In this document: positions 1-9,030 of the stretch, in pieces
How the letters are laid out: every line of letters begins with the position of its first letter
How positions within the stretch are numbered: the first letter of the stretch is position 1
Assembly: GCF_026153355.1 (NCBI RefSeq)
Contig: NZ_CP110636.1
Span: forward strand, 3,968,001-4,032,000
Source: Streptomyces endophytica
GTDB taxonomy: Bacteria > Actinomycetota > Actinomycetes > Streptomycetales > Streptomycetaceae
DNA length: 64,000 nucleotides
Reading direction: 5' to 3'
Notes under the pieces: model-generated
Seen by the model: only the letters and a program-made list of their open reading frames with translations
What the model was told of the DNA's origin: nothing
Database searches by the model: none
Program-made: the position numbers and the translations under genes

Positions 1-309
1 GCGACCTTCGACGAGCTGGTGAAGACGGCGGTGGCCCGGCTGCGCGGGGTGGTGCTGATCGGTGCCGATCGGGCGCTGATTCGCGAAGCCCTGGCGCGAC
101 ACGCCCCCGAGGTCCTGGTCGTCGACCTCGACCGGACCGACACTGGGGCGATGCCCGAGGCCGTCCGGGAAGCGACCCGTCTGGCCGAGCCCGGCGACAC
201 CGTCCTGCTGGCTCCGGCCTGCGCCTCGATGGACATGTTCGTCAATTACAACAAGCGGGGCGACGCCTTCGCCGACGCGGTCCGCGAGCTGACCGCGAGG
301 GACCAGTAG
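1..309 (+). CDS. murD: UDP-N-acetylmuramoyl-L-alanine--D-glutamate ligase, C-terminal part
   Basis: The last 102 residues of the cytoplasmic Mur ligase that adds D-glutamate to UDP-MurNAc-L-alanine; the frame enters from the left edge, so the ATP-binding centre is outside the window. The visible part is the C-terminal ligase domain, with a strand-helix segment (VVLIGADRALIREAL) and the family signature LAPACASMDMF followed by NKRGDAFADAV. It is followed after 58 bp by ftsW, the usual dcw order, which supports the call. Confidence 0.9.
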   Translation, partial: ATFDELVKTAVARLRGVVLIGADRALIREALARHAPEVLVVDLDRTDTGAMPEAVREATRLAEPGDTVLLAPACASMDMFVNYNKRGDAFADAVRELTARDQ

Positions 310-367
310 ACCGTTTCTCCCCGTGGCCGCCGGCAGCCGGCGGCGAGCGCACCTGGAGGGGACGAGG

Positions 368-1792
368 ATGACGGCCCGATCGGCGGACGCAGGCAGAGCG
401 GGCGGGGGATCGTCCGCCCGACCGGGCGCGAAATCGTCGGCGCGAGCGGGCGGGCGCCCGTCCGCACCCGCCCGTCCGCCCCGCCGGCCCGCGACGGCGC
501 GCCCGGCGCGCGGCGGCCGTCCGTCGGCCGGCGGGCCGCGGCGGCTGCTGGACCGGCTGAAGCGCGCCTGGGACCGTCCGCTGACCGCGTACTACCTGAT
601 CCTCGGCGGCAGTCTGCTGATCACCGTTCTGGGCCTGGTGATGGTCTACTCGGCGTCCCAGATCAAGGCGCTGCAGTCCGGCCTTGCCCCGTCGTTCTTC
701 TTCCGCAAACAGTTGCTCGCGGCCGTGCTCGGCGGCGGGCTGCTGCTGATCGCCACCCGGATGCCCGTCCGGATGCACCGCACGCTGGCCTATCCGCTGC
801 TCACGATCTCGGTCTTCCTGATGTGCCTGGTGCAGATTCCGGGCATAGGGGTCGCGGTCAACGGCAACCAGAACTGGATCAACCTCGGCGGCCCTTTCCA
901 GATGCAACCGAGCGAGTTCGCCAAGCTCGCGCTGGTCCTGTGGGGCGCCGACCTGCTGGCCCGCAAGCACGACAAGAAGCTGCTGGTGCAGTGGAAGCAC
1001 CTGCTGGTGCCGCTGATCCCGGTGGCGTTCCTGCTGCTCGGCCTGATCATGCTCGGCGGCGACATGGGCACCGCGATCATTCTCACGGCGATCCTCTTCG
1101 GGCTGCTGTGGCTGGCCGGTGCGCCGACCCGGCTGTTCGTCGGCGTACTGGGTACCGCGACGGTGATCGGCGCACTGTTGATCAAGACCAGCGCCAACCG
1201 GATGTCCCGCCTCGCCTGCATCGGCGCGACCGATCCGGGCCCCGGTGACCAGTGCTGGCAGGCCGTGCACGGGATCTACGCCCTGGCCTCCGGCGGATTC
1301 TTCGGTTCCGGCCTGGGCGCAAGTATGGAAAAATGGGGTGAACTCCCTGAACCGCACACCGACTTCATCTTCGCCATCACCGGGGAGGAACTGGGTCTGG
1401 CGGGGACGCTGTCGGTCCTCGCCCTCTTCGCGGCTCTAGGCTATGCGGGTATCCGCGTGGCCGGACGCACGGAGGACCCCTTCGTACGGTACGCCGCGGG
1501 AGGCGTGACCACCTGGATCACGGCCCAGGCCGTGGTCAACATCGGTGCGGTGCTCGGCCTGCTGCCGATCGCCGGTGTCCCGCTCCCGCTGTTCTCCTAC
1601 GGAGGCTCCGCCCTGCTGCCGACGATGTTCGCCGTCGGGCTGCTGATCGCCTTCGCGCGTGACGAGCCCGCCGCACGGGCGGCACTGGCCGCGCTGGCTA
1701 CGCGGAAGCCGGTTTTCGGCAGGAAACCGGCTGGGGTGAGATGGAAGACGATGAGACGGCGCGTCAAGAAGCGGCCGTCCGGAGAGCGGTGA
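368..1792 (+). CDS. ftsW: SEDS-family peptidoglycan polymerase FtsW
   Basis: Integral membrane septal glycan polymerase of the SEDS family, expected to work with a class B PBP. The product is 474 aa. The first ~75 residues are a Gly/Ala/Arg-rich cytoplasmic tail, followed by about ten membrane segments. Family motifs visible are the NWINLGGPFQMQPSEFAKLA loop and the PEPHTDFIFAITGEELG segment. The ATG at 368 is chosen over an in-frame GTG at 323 because a strong ribosome site (ggaggggacgagg) sits just upstream. The gene ends 6 bp before murG. In streptomycetes FtsW is needed for sporulation septa rather than for hyphal growth. Confidence 0.95.
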   Translation: MTARSADAGRAGGGSSARPGAKSSARAGGRPSAPARPPRRPATARPARGGRPSAGGPRRLLDRLKRAWDRPLTAYYLILGGSLLITVLGLVMVYSASQIKALQSGLAPSFFFRKQLLAAVLGGGLLLIATRMPVRMHRTLAYPLLTISVFLMCLVQIPGIGVAVNGNQNWINLGGPFQMQPSEFAKLALVLWGADLLARKHDKKLLVQWKHLLVPLIPVAFLLLGLIMLGGDMGTAIILTAILFGLLWLAGAPTRLFVGVLGTATVIGALLIKTSANRMSRLACIGATDPGPGDQCWQAVHGIYALASGGFFGSGLGASMEKWGELPEPHTDFIFAITGEELGLAGTLSVLALFAALGYAGIRVAGRTEDPFVRYAAGGVTTWITAQAVVNIGAVLGLLPIAGVPLPLFSYGGSALLPTMFAVGLLIAFARDEPAARAALAALATRKPVFGRKPAGVRWKTMRRRVKKRPSGER

Positions 1793-1798
1793 ATTTCG

Positions 1799-2890
1799 GT
1801 GCATGTCGTACTCGCCGGTGGGGGGACCGCCGGCCACATCGAGCCCGCGCTCGCCCTCGCGGACGCACTGCGGAGGCAGGACCCCACCGTGGGGATCACG
1901 GCACTCGGCACGGAGAAGGGGCTGGAGACCCGGCTCGTCCCGGAGCGCGGCTATGAGCTGGGCCTCATCCCGGCCGTACCGCTGCCGCGCAAGCCCACCC
2001 CCGAACTGATCACCGTCCCCGGGCGGCTGCGCGGCACGATCAAGGCCGCCGAGCAGATCCTGGAGCGCACCAAGGCCGACTGCGTGGTCGGCTTCGGCGG
2101 CTACGTGGCGCTGCCCGGCTATCTGGCCGCCAAGCGGCTCGGCGTGCCGATCATCGTCCACGAGGCCAACGCCCGCCCCGGCCTGGCCAACAAGATCGGT
2201 TCGCGGTACGCGAAATTCGTCGCCGTCAGCACCCCCGACAGCAAGCTGCGCGGCGCCCGCTACGTCGGCATCCCGCTGCGTCGCACCATCGCCACGCTCG
2301 ACCGGGCCGCGGTCCGCCCCGAGGCGCGTGCCGCCTTCGGCCTCGACCCCAACCTGCCGACCCTGCTGGTGTCCGGTGGCTCCCAGGGTGCTCGCCGGCT
2401 GAACGAGGTCATCCAGGCCACCGTGCCGGCCCTCCAGCGGGCCGGCATCCAGGTGCTCCATGCGGTCGGCCCGAAGAACGAATTGCCGCATGTGGACAAC
2501 ATGCCCGGGATGCCACCCTATGTCCCGGTACCGTACGTGGACCGGATGGATCTCGCGTACGCCGCGGCGGACATGATGCTCTGCCGCGCGGGCGCGATGA
2601 CCGTCGCCGAGTTGTCCGCCGTCGGGCTGCCGGCCGCGTTCGTCCCGCTGCCCATCGGCAACGGCGAGCAGCGGCTGAACGCCCAGCCGCTGGTCAACGC
2701 CGGCGGGGGCCTGCTGGTCGACGACGCCCAGCTGACCCCGGACTGGGTGCAGGGCAACGTGCTCCCGGTCCTGGCCGATCCGCACCGGCTGTACGAGATG
2801 TCCCGCTCGGCCTCCGAGTTCGGCCGCCGGGACGCCGATGAACTGCTGGTCGGCATGGTGTACGAGGCGATCGAGCAGCACCGCAAGTAG
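1799..2890 (+). CDS. murG: UDP-GlcNAc:lipid I N-acetylglucosaminyltransferase MurG
   Basis: Peripheral membrane GT-B glycosyltransferase that converts lipid I to lipid II. At 363 aa it has the normal family length. Visible motifs are the N-terminal glycine-rich loop (LAGGGTAGHIEPALALADAL), HEANARPGLANKIG, the second G-loop VSGGSQGARRLNEV and the C-terminal donor-binding CRAGAMTVAELSAVGLP and NGEQRLNAQ. The GTG start at 1799 lies 6 bp after the ftsW stop, and the end of ftsW (gagagcgg) can serve as the ribosome site, so translation is probably coupled. Confidence 0.96.
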   Translation: MHVVLAGGGTAGHIEPALALADALRRQDPTVGITALGTEKGLETRLVPERGYELGLIPAVPLPRKPTPELITVPGRLRGTIKAAEQILERTKADCVVGFGGYVALPGYLAAKRLGVPIIVHEANARPGLANKIGSRYAKFVAVSTPDSKLRGARYVGIPLRRTIATLDRAAVRPEARAAFGLDPNLPTLLVSGGSQGARRLNEVIQATVPALQRAGIQVLHAVGPKNELPHVDNMPGMPPYVPVPYVDRMDLAYAAADMMLCRAGAMTVAELSAVGLPAAFVPLPIGNGEQRLNAQPLVNAGGGLLVDDAQLTPDWVQGNVLPVLADPHRLYEMSRSASEFGRRDADELLVGMVYEAIEQHRK

Positions 2891-2912
2891 CGCACGAGAG
2901 AAGGCAGGGAGC

Positions 2913-3728
2913 GTGGCCGGACCGACAACCGCCCGACGCGGCGAGAAGAAGTCACCGTCCGGCCCGCCCTCCTCCGAGGAGGTGCGCGGGCGAAGACTCC
3001 GCTGGGTGCGCCTGCCCCGTCGCGCGCCGAGCCGCCGCGGTCTGATCATCATCCTGGTCCTCGCGGTGCTGCTCGGCGCGTTCGGCGTCTGGGCGCTCTA
3101 CGCGTCCGACTGGCTGCGGCTGGAGCGCGTCAGGGCCACCGGCACCGACGTCCTGACTCCGCGTGAGGTCGTCGCGGCGGCGCACGCCCCGATGAACGCC
3201 CCGCTGGTCTCGGTGGACACCGACGCCCTCGAACACCGGCTGCGGGCCCGGCTGTCGCGCATCAAGACCGTTGACGTGGAACGGTCCTGGCCGCACACCA
3301 TCAGCCTCAAAGTGACGGAAAGGACCCCGGAACTGCTGATGCAAACGGGCGGAAAGTTTGCCGAAGTGGACGCCGAGGGCGTCCGGTTCGCCACCGTCGC
3401 CACCGCTCCCAAGGGCATTCCGCTTCTGGAAATGTCCGTTTCCGACTCCCCAAGTCTGCGCCGGTTCGGTCCTGACCGGTTGCGGCGCGCCGCGGTCGAG
3501 GTCGCTCGGGATCTGCCCCCAGTCGTACGCAAAGACGTGCGCAAGGTCCGAGTACGGTCATATGACGCCATCAGCGTCGAACTGGCCGGCGGCCGCACGG
3601 TCGCCTGGGGTAGTCGCGAACAGGGCGCCGAAAAGGCGAAGGTGCTGGCCGCGCTGCTGAAAGCGGCCCGTACCGCCCGGCACTTCGACGTCTCGGTCCC
3701 CAGCGCCCCTGCGGTGTCGGGGAGTTGA
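2913..3728 (+). CDS. ftsQ: cell division protein FtsQ (DivIB)
   Basis: Bitopic divisome scaffold protein of 271 aa. A basic cytoplasmic tail of ~38 residues precedes one transmembrane helix (LIIILVLAVLLGAFGVWALY), then a POTRA domain (WLRLERVRATGTDVLTPREV onwards) and the FtsQ-type domain containing KVTERTPELLM and FAEVDAEGVRF. The GTG at 2913 is chosen because aaggcaggga lies just upstream; an earlier in-frame start would run into murG. The gene sits between murG and ftsZ as usual in actinomycetes. Confidence 0.93.
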   Translation: MAGPTTARRGEKKSPSGPPSSEEVRGRRLRWVRLPRRAPSRRGLIIILVLAVLLGAFGVWALYASDWLRLERVRATGTDVLTPREVVAAAHAPMNAPLVSVDTDALEHRLRARLSRIKTVDVERSWPHTISLKVTERTPELLMQTGGKFAEVDAEGVRFATVATAPKGIPLLEMSVSDSPSLRRFGPDRLRRAAVEVARDLPPVVRKDVRKVRVRSYDAISVELAGGRTVAWGSREQGAEKAKVLAALLKAARTARHFDVSVPSAPAVSGS

Positions 3729-4010
3729 CGTACCAAGTCGCAGGCCAGCACCCTGGATGGCTACGACTATGGGTGATCACATAGGGTGAAAAGAAAAACG
3801 GGAGGTTCGGCGTGTTCGTTGAACGGGCGCGCCTTGTCGACTTAGTGTCTCGTTCCAAAGGGACTATGGAACCAAGGAACACAGGCACAGGTAACCCTAA
3901 ACTTCAACGTTAGGGTTCGGGTCGGCGATACGGACCGTCCCATCGGCATCAGTCGGCGTCCACGCGCAAGTGCGGCGACGACACGTAACTCGAGGCGAGA
4001 GGCCTTCGAC
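3729..4010 (+). promoter_or_regulatory. ftsQ-ftsZ intergenic regulatory region
   Basis: This 282-bp gap holds several possible control elements for ftsZ. TTGAAC at 3819-3824 and TAGTGT at 3843-3848 (spacer 18) make a plausible vegetative promoter. GTGATCAC at 3773-3780 is a perfect palindrome resembling paired BldD half-sites. AACCCTAA at 3893-3900 and TTAGGGTT at 3910-3917 form an 8-bp inverted repeat with a 9-nt spacer. GACAC at 3980-3984 matches the core WhiA motif. Multiple and developmentally controlled ftsZ promoters are known in Streptomyces; assigning these particular sites is my inference. Confidence 0.5.
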
Positions 4011-5264
4011 GTGGCAGCACCGCAGAACTACCTCGCAGTCATCAAGGTCGTCGGCATCGGCGGCGGTGGCGTGAACGCCATCAACCGGATGATCGAGGTC
4101 GGGCTCAAGGGCGTCGAGTTCATCGCGATCAATACCGATGCGCAGGCGCTGCTGATGAGCGACGCCGACGTCAAGCTCGACGTCGGCCGCGAAATGACCC
4201 GCGGCCTCGGCGCCGGCGCCAACCCGGACGTGGGGCGCAAGGCGGCCGAGGATCACCGCGAGGAGATCGAGGAGGTCCTCAAGGGGGCCGACATGGTCTT
4301 CGTGACCGCGGGCGAGGGCGGCGGCACCGGCACCGGCGGCGCACCCGTCGTCGCCAACATCGCCCGCTCGCTGGGCGCCCTGACGATCGGTGTGGTCACC
4401 CGGCCGTTCACCTTCGAGGGCCGCCGTCGCGCCAACCAGGCCGAGGACGGCATCGCCCAGCTGCGCGAAGAGGTCGACACCCTCATCGTGATCCCCAACG
4501 ACCGGCTGCTGTCCATCTCGGACCGCCAGGTGAGCGTGCTCGACGCGTTCAAGTCCGCGGACCAGGTGCTGCTGTCGGGTGTCCAGGGCATCACCGACCT
4601 GATCACCACGCCCGGCCTGATCAACCTCGACTTCGCCGACGTCAAGTCCGTGATGTCGGAGGCCGGCTCGGCCCTCATGGGCATCGGCTCGGCGCGCGGC
4701 GACGACCGTGCGGTGGCCGCCGCGGAGATGGCGATCTCCTCGCCGCTCCTGGAGGCGTCCATCGACGGCGCCCGCGGCGTGCTGCTGTCCATCTCCGGCG
4801 GCTCCGACCTCGGTCTCTTCGAGATCAACGAGGCCGCCCAGCTGGTCAGCGAGGCCGCGCACCCGGAGGCCAACATCATCTTCGGCGCGGTCATCGACGA
4901 CGCGCTGGGCGACGAGGTCCGGGTCACCGTCATTGCCGCGGGCTTCGACGGCGGCCAGCCGCCGGCCCGCCGCGATGCGCAGGCCGCCCTGTCGTCCCCG
5001 AAGCGCGAGGAGCCGGCCCCGGCCGCCAGCCGTCCGGCCGCCCCGCCCGAGCCCCGCACCCCGTCGTCCTTCGGCGGCCTGGGCTCCGTCCCCGTACGGG
5101 ACGCCGGGGCCTCCGCGGAGCGTGGTGAGCCGGCCGCCGAGCCGTCGTCCACGCTGGGCGAGGTCGCCCCCACCCCGTCGAGCGGGCCGCAGGTTCCCCC
5201 GGCCCGTCCGTCGTACTCCGACAGCGCGGCCGAGGAACTCGACGTTCCCGACTTCCTGAAGTGA
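4011..5264 (+). CDS. ftsZ: cell division GTPase FtsZ
   Basis: Tubulin-like GTPase that polymerises into Z-rings, 417 aa. The tubulin signature GGGTGTG is at residues ~103-109, with KVVGIGGGGVNAINRM near the N-terminus and the T7-type loop DFADVKSVMSEAGSALMGIG. Residues ~325-405 are a Pro/Ala-rich linker, and the C-terminus ends in DVPDFLK, the peptide that binds SepF and other partners. The GTG at 4011 follows a purine-rich site (gaggcgagagg). Its own upstream regulatory region separates it from ftsQ. Confidence 0.98.
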   Translation: MAAPQNYLAVIKVVGIGGGGVNAINRMIEVGLKGVEFIAINTDAQALLMSDADVKLDVGREMTRGLGAGANPDVGRKAAEDHREEIEEVLKGADMVFVTAGEGGGTGTGGAPVVANIARSLGALTIGVVTRPFTFEGRRRANQAEDGIAQLREEVDTLIVIPNDRLLSISDRQVSVLDAFKSADQVLLSGVQGITDLITTPGLINLDFADVKSVMSEAGSALMGIGSARGDDRAVAAAEMAISSPLLEASIDGARGVLLSISGGSDLGLFEINEAAQLVSEAAHPEANIIFGAVIDDALGDEVRVTVIAAGFDGGQPPARRDAQAALSSPKREEPAPAASRPAAPPEPRTPSSFGGLGSVPVRDAGASAERGEPAAEPSSTLGEVAPTPSSGPQVPPARPSYSDSAAEELDVPDFLK

Positions 5265-5278
5265 CGTAAAGCACCGAA

Positions 5279-6025
5279 GTGATAGGGCAACAGCACCACG
5301 AGAGCGGCGCGCACTTCGCCTTCACCGACAGGTGGGGCGGGGTGAGCGCCGCTCCGTATGAGCAGCTCAACCTGGGGGGCGCGGTCGGCGACGACCCGCA
5401 GGCCGTCCGCACCAACCGCGCCCGCGCGGCCGGCGCGCTCGGTCTCGACCCGGCCGCGGTGATCTGGATGAACCAGGTCCACGGCCGGGACGTGGCCGTG
5501 GTCGACGGCCCCTGGCGCGACGCCGACGTCCCCTGCGTGGACGCGGTGGTGACGGCCCGCCGGGGTCTCGCGCTCGCCGTTCTGACCGCCGACTGCACCC
5601 CGGTGCTGCTCGCCGACCCGGTCGCGGGCGTCACCGGAGCGGCACACGCCGGCCGGCCTGGCCTGGTCGCCGGCGTCGTTCCGGCGGCCGTCGAGGCGAT
5701 GGCCGAGCTGGGCGCGGAGCCGGCCCGGATCCTCGCGTACACCGGACCGGCGATCTGCGGGCGCTGTTACGAGGTGCCCGAACAGATGCGGTCCGACGTC
5801 GCGGCGGTGGTGCCCGAGGCGCACGCGACGACCAGCTGGGGCACCCCGGCGGTGGACGTCACCGCCGGCGTACGGGCCCAACTCGTCGCGGCGGGCGTGC
5901 CGGTGCGTGACGATCCGCACATCCCGCCGGTCTGCACGCGGGAATCCACGGATCACTTTTCTTATCGGCGGGACCGCACGACCGGGCGGCTCGCGAGTTA
6001 CGTGTGGCTGGACGGCGAGCTGTGA
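5279..6025 (+). CDS. pgeF: peptidoglycan editing factor PgeF (YlmD, DUF152 family)
   Basis: A 248-aa member of the YlmD/YfiH family, formerly called laccase-like; characterised homologues are cytoplasmic enzymes that keep L-Ser out of the peptidoglycan stem. Visible signatures are FTDRWGGVSAAPYEQLNLG, MNQVHGRDV, LAVLTADCTPVLLADP, GAAHAGRPGLVAGVV and YTGPAICGRCYEVP, which carry the His and Cys metal ligands. The GTG at 5279 lies 14 bp after ftsZ. The stop overlaps the start of the next gene (GTGA at 6022-6025). Confidence 0.92.
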   Translation: MIGQQHHESGAHFAFTDRWGGVSAAPYEQLNLGGAVGDDPQAVRTNRARAAGALGLDPAAVIWMNQVHGRDVAVVDGPWRDADVPCVDAVVTARRGLALAVLTADCTPVLLADPVAGVTGAAHAGRPGLVAGVVPAAVEAMAELGAEPARILAYTGPAICGRCYEVPEQMRSDVAAVVPEAHATTSWGTPAVDVTAGVRAQLVAAGVPVRDDPHIPPVCTRESTDHFSYRRDRTTGRLASYVWLDGEL

Positions 6026-6744
6026 CGGACGACCGGAGAACGGAACTGGCGACCAACCTGGCGCGGGTGGAGGATCGTATCTCCGCCGCCTGCGCCAAGG
6101 CCGGTCGGCCGCGGGACGAGGTGACGCTCATCGTCGTCACCAAGACCTACCCCGCGAGCGACGTACGGCTGCTGGCGGAACTGGGGGTGCGCCAGGTCGC
6201 GGAGAACCGCGACCAGGAGGCGGCACCCAAGGCCGCCGAATGCACTGATTTGCCGCTTACTTGGCACTTCGTCGGTCAGTTGCAGACCAACAAGGTGCGG
6301 TCCGTGGCGAGTTATGCCGGAATTGTGCAGTCGGTCGACCGGGCACGACTGGTCACCGCGCTCTCCAGGGAAGCGGTTCGTGCGGGCCGTGAGCTCGGGT
6401 GTCTCGTCCAGGTGGCACTTGACGCCGAGTCGGGCCAGCAGGGCGACCGGGGCGGTGTGGCGCCGGACCGCGTCCCGGCGCTGGCGGAGGCGATCGCCGG
6501 GGCCGAAGGGCTGCGCCTGGACGGCGTGATGACGGTCGCGCCGCTGGCCGGGCCGTATGCGGGCCGCCAACTCGCCGCATTCGAACGGCTCATGGAAATC
6601 TCAACCGACCTGCGCGCCACCCATCCTGCTGCCAACATGGTGTCAGCAGGCATGAGCGCGGACCTTGAGGACGCCGTGGCGGCCGGGGCGACACATGTGC
6701 GCGTCGGTACCGCGGTACTCGGAGTCCGACCACGGCTCGGGTAA
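6022..6744 (+). CDS. ylmE: PLP homeostasis protein YlmE (YggS/YBL036C family)
   Basis: Cytoplasmic pyridoxal-phosphate-binding protein of alanine racemase-like fold, 240 aa. It has the VTLIVVTKTYPASDVRLLAE segment carrying the PLP lysine, the GVRQVAENRDQEAAPKA motif, TWHFVGQLQTNKVRSV and the C-terminal SAGMSADLEDAVAAGATHVRVG. The GTG at 6022 overlaps the pgeF stop, so the two are probably translationally coupled. A longer frame starting at 6004 is possible but lies inside pgeF. Confidence 0.93.
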   Translation: MTDDRRTELATNLARVEDRISAACAKAGRPRDEVTLIVVTKTYPASDVRLLAELGVRQVAENRDQEAAPKAAECTDLPLTWHFVGQLQTNKVRSVASYAGIVQSVDRARLVTALSREAVRAGRELGCLVQVALDAESGQQGDRGGVAPDRVPALAEAIAGAEGLRLDGVMTVAPLAGPYAGRQLAAFERLMEISTDLRATHPAANMVSAGMSADLEDAVAAGATHVRVGTAVLGVRPRLG

Positions 6745-6866
6745 CGTCGCCAAGCAAGTCGGACCACAGCACAAAATATGGTCATTTCCGCAGAAAGCGG
6801 GGAGGCCGCGTGGATCCAAGGCCCTGGTGACGGAGCCGATCCACCACAGAGCGGAGGACGCAGAGA

Positions 6867-7487
6867 ATGGCCGGCGCGATGCGCAAGATGGCGGTCTACC
6901 TCGGCCTCGTGGAGGACGATGGGTACGACGGCCGGGGGTTCGACCCCGACGACGAGTTCGAGCCCGAGCTCGACCCGGAACCCGACCGGGGACGGCGTCA
7001 ACAGCACCAAGTGCAGGCCGAAACACGCCCGGAACGGGACGAACCCGTCCGTGCCGTGACGCCCCCGGCGCAACGCGAACCCGCCCCGCTCGCCCCGGAA
7101 AACGGACGACCCGCGCGAATCGCCCCCGTGTCATCCATCACACCCGACCGTCCGAATCTGGAGAAGAACGCACCGGTGATCATGCCCAAGGTTGTGTCCG
7201 AGCGGGAGCCCTACCGCATCACCACGCTGCACCCCCGGACCTACAACGAAGCCCGTACCATCGGGGAACACTTCCGCGAGGGCACTCCGGTGATCATGAA
7301 TCTCACGGAGATGGATGACACCGATGCGAAGCGACTTGTCGACTTTGCGGCCGGTTTGGTGTTTGGTCTTCACGGCAGCATCGAGCGGGTGACGCAGAAG
7401 GTGTTCCTGTTGTCGCCTGCTAACGTCGATGTCACGGCGGAGGACAAGGCCCGTATCGCAGAGGGCGGGTTCTTCAACCAGAGCTGA
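6867..7487 (+). CDS. sepF: cell division protein SepF
   Basis: FtsZ membrane anchor of 206 aa. It begins with the amphipathic helix (MAGAMRKMAVYLGL) that binds membrane, followed by a long acidic and proline-rich linker to about residue 105 and the C-terminal SepF fold (VVSEREPYRITTLHPRTYNE, AKRLVDFAAGLVFGLHG, KVFLLSP). The ATG at 6867 has a clear site (cggaggacgcagag). A 122-bp gap separates it from ylmE and may hold a promoter. SepF partners FtsZ and the dynamins in Streptomyces division. Confidence 0.95.
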   Translation: MAGAMRKMAVYLGLVEDDGYDGRGFDPDDEFEPELDPEPDRGRRQQHQVQAETRPERDEPVRAVTPPAQREPAPLAPENGRPARIAPVSSITPDRPNLEKNAPVIMPKVVSEREPYRITTLHPRTYNEARTIGEHFREGTPVIMNLTEMDDTDAKRLVDFAAGLVFGLHGSIERVTQKVFLLSPANVDVTAEDKARIAEGGFFNQS

Positions 7488-7553
7488 GACGCAACACCGG
7501 GCACACCGAGGCCGTAGGGCCGACACAGAAGCAAGGGGAGAGGGACGCGCGAG

Positions 7554-7847
7554 ATGAGTGTCGCTGGTCAGGTGATCTATATCGCGCTGTACTGCTTCCT
7601 GATCGTGTTGATCTTCCGGCTGGTGATGGACTATGTCTTCCAGTTCGCCCGTTCATGGCAACCCGGCAAGGCGATGGTGGTCATTCTGGAGGCCGCCTAC
7701 ACTGTCACTGATCCGCCACTCAAGCTTCTGCGGCGGGTCATCCCGCCGCTGCGTCTCGGGGGCGTGGCGCTCGACCTGTCCTTCTTCGTATTGATGATCA
7801 TCGTCTACATCCTGATCACCGTCGTGAGGTCGGTGTTGTTGGTGTGA
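7554..7847 (+). CDS. ylmG: YggT/YlmG family membrane protein
   Basis: A 97-aa protein with two hydrophobic segments (QVIYIALYCFLIVLIFRLVM near the N-terminus and LSFFVLMIIVYILITVVRSV near the C-terminus) around a short polar loop ending KLLRRVIPPLRLGG, the YggT hallmark. The molecular role is not settled; it is nearly always between sepF and divIVA in actinomycetes and is linked to septum function. The ATG at 7554 follows aggggagagggacgcgcgag. Confidence 0.9.
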   Translation: MSVAGQVIYIALYCFLIVLIFRLVMDYVFQFARSWQPGKAMVVILEAAYTVTDPPLKLLRRVIPPLRLGGVALDLSFFVLMIIVYILITVVRSVLLV

Positions 7848-7896
7848 ACGATACGGTCTTGCCGATTGCCGACGACTACGTTGAGGTGAAGTAGAG

Positions 7897-9000
7897 ATGC
7901 CGTTGACCCCCGAGGACGTGCGGAACAAGCAGTTCACGACCGTCCGCCTCCGAGAAGGCTATGACGAGGACGAGGTCGATGCCTTCCTCGATGAGGTCGA
8001 AGCCGAACTGACCCGGCTCCTGCGGGAGAACGAGGACCTTCGCGCGAAGCTGGCCGCCGCCACCCGCGCCGCCGCGCAGAACCAGCAGCAGCAGGGGCTG
8101 CGCAAGGGACCGGACCAGCAGCAGGAGCAGCAGCAGCGTCCGGGGGCTCCTGTGCCCGCCGCCATATCCGGTCCGCAGCCGGTCCCGCCGCAGCAGCAGG
8201 GGATGGGTGGCCCGCCCCAACTGCCCGGTGGTGCACCGCAGCTGCCTCCTGGTCCCGGTGGCCACGGCCCGCAGGGCCCGCACGGCCCCGGCCCGATGGG
8301 CCCCGGCGGTCCGATGGGTGGCCCGATGGGCGGCCCCGGCGGCCCGCAGCAGCTGCCCGGTGGGCAGCAGGGTGGTCCCGGTGGTGACAGCGCCGCGCGC
8401 GTGCTGTCGCTGGCGCAGCAGACCGCCGACCAGGCGATCGCGGAGGCCCGTTCCGAGGCCAACAAGATCGTCGGCGAGGCGCGCAGCCGCGCCGAGGGCC
8501 TGGAGCGGGACGCCCGCGCCAAGGCCGACGCGCTGGAGCGGGACGCGCAGGAGAAGCACCGCGTGGCGATGGGCTCGCTGGAGTCGGCCCGCGCGACGCT
8601 GGAGCGCAAGGTCGAGGACCTGCGCGGCTTCGAGCGCGAGTACCGCACGCGACTGAAGTCCTACCTGGAGAGCCAGCTGCGTCAGCTGGAGAACCAGGCG
8701 GACGACTCGCTCGCCCCGCCGCGGACTCCGGCGGCCCCCTCGCTGCCGCCGTCCCCGTCGATGGCGTCGGCCGGTGCCGGCACGATGGGCGGCAACCACA
8801 CCATGGGTGGCGGCCAGACCATGGGCGGCAACCACTCGATGGGCAACGGCTCCAGCGGCGGTCCGTCCTACGGCGGTCAGCAGCAGATGTCGCCGGCGAT
8901 GACCCAGCCGATGGCTCCGGTGCGGCCGCAGGGCCCGTCGCCGATGCAGCAGACCCCGTCGCCGATGAGGGGCTTCCTCATCGACGAGGACGACAACTGA
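7897..9000 (+). CDS. divIVA: polar growth determinant DivIVA (Wag31)
   Basis: Coiled-coil protein that marks hyphal tips and directs apical wall growth, 367 aa. The N-terminal DivIVA domain (MPLTPEDVRNKQFTTVRLRE, then DEDEVDAFLDEVEAEL) is followed by a Gln/Pro/Gly-rich insert (~60-165) with repeated MGG/GPM blocks. A long coiled coil (~170-270) and a tail with the repeat MGGNHTMGGGQTMGGNHSMG come next. The insert and tail length are typical of Streptomyces DivIVA and exceed Bacillus DivIVA. A strong hairpin terminator follows. Confidence 0.97.
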   Translation: MPLTPEDVRNKQFTTVRLREGYDEDEVDAFLDEVEAELTRLLRENEDLRAKLAAATRAAAQNQQQQGLRKGPDQQQEQQQRPGAPVPAAISGPQPVPPQQQGMGGPPQLPGGAPQLPPGPGGHGPQGPHGPGPMGPGGPMGGPMGGPGGPQQLPGGQQGGPGGDSAARVLSLAQQTADQAIAEARSEANKIVGEARSRAEGLERDARAKADALERDAQEKHRVAMGSLESARATLERKVEDLRGFEREYRTRLKSYLESQLRQLENQADDSLAPPRTPAAPSLPPSPSMASAGAGTMGGNHTMGGGQTMGGNHSMGNGSSGGPSYGGQQQMSPAMTQPMAPVRPQGPSPMQQTPSPMRGFLIDEDDN

Positions 9001-9030
9001 CGCCCGCCTGAGGCGTACCGTCGGCAATCA

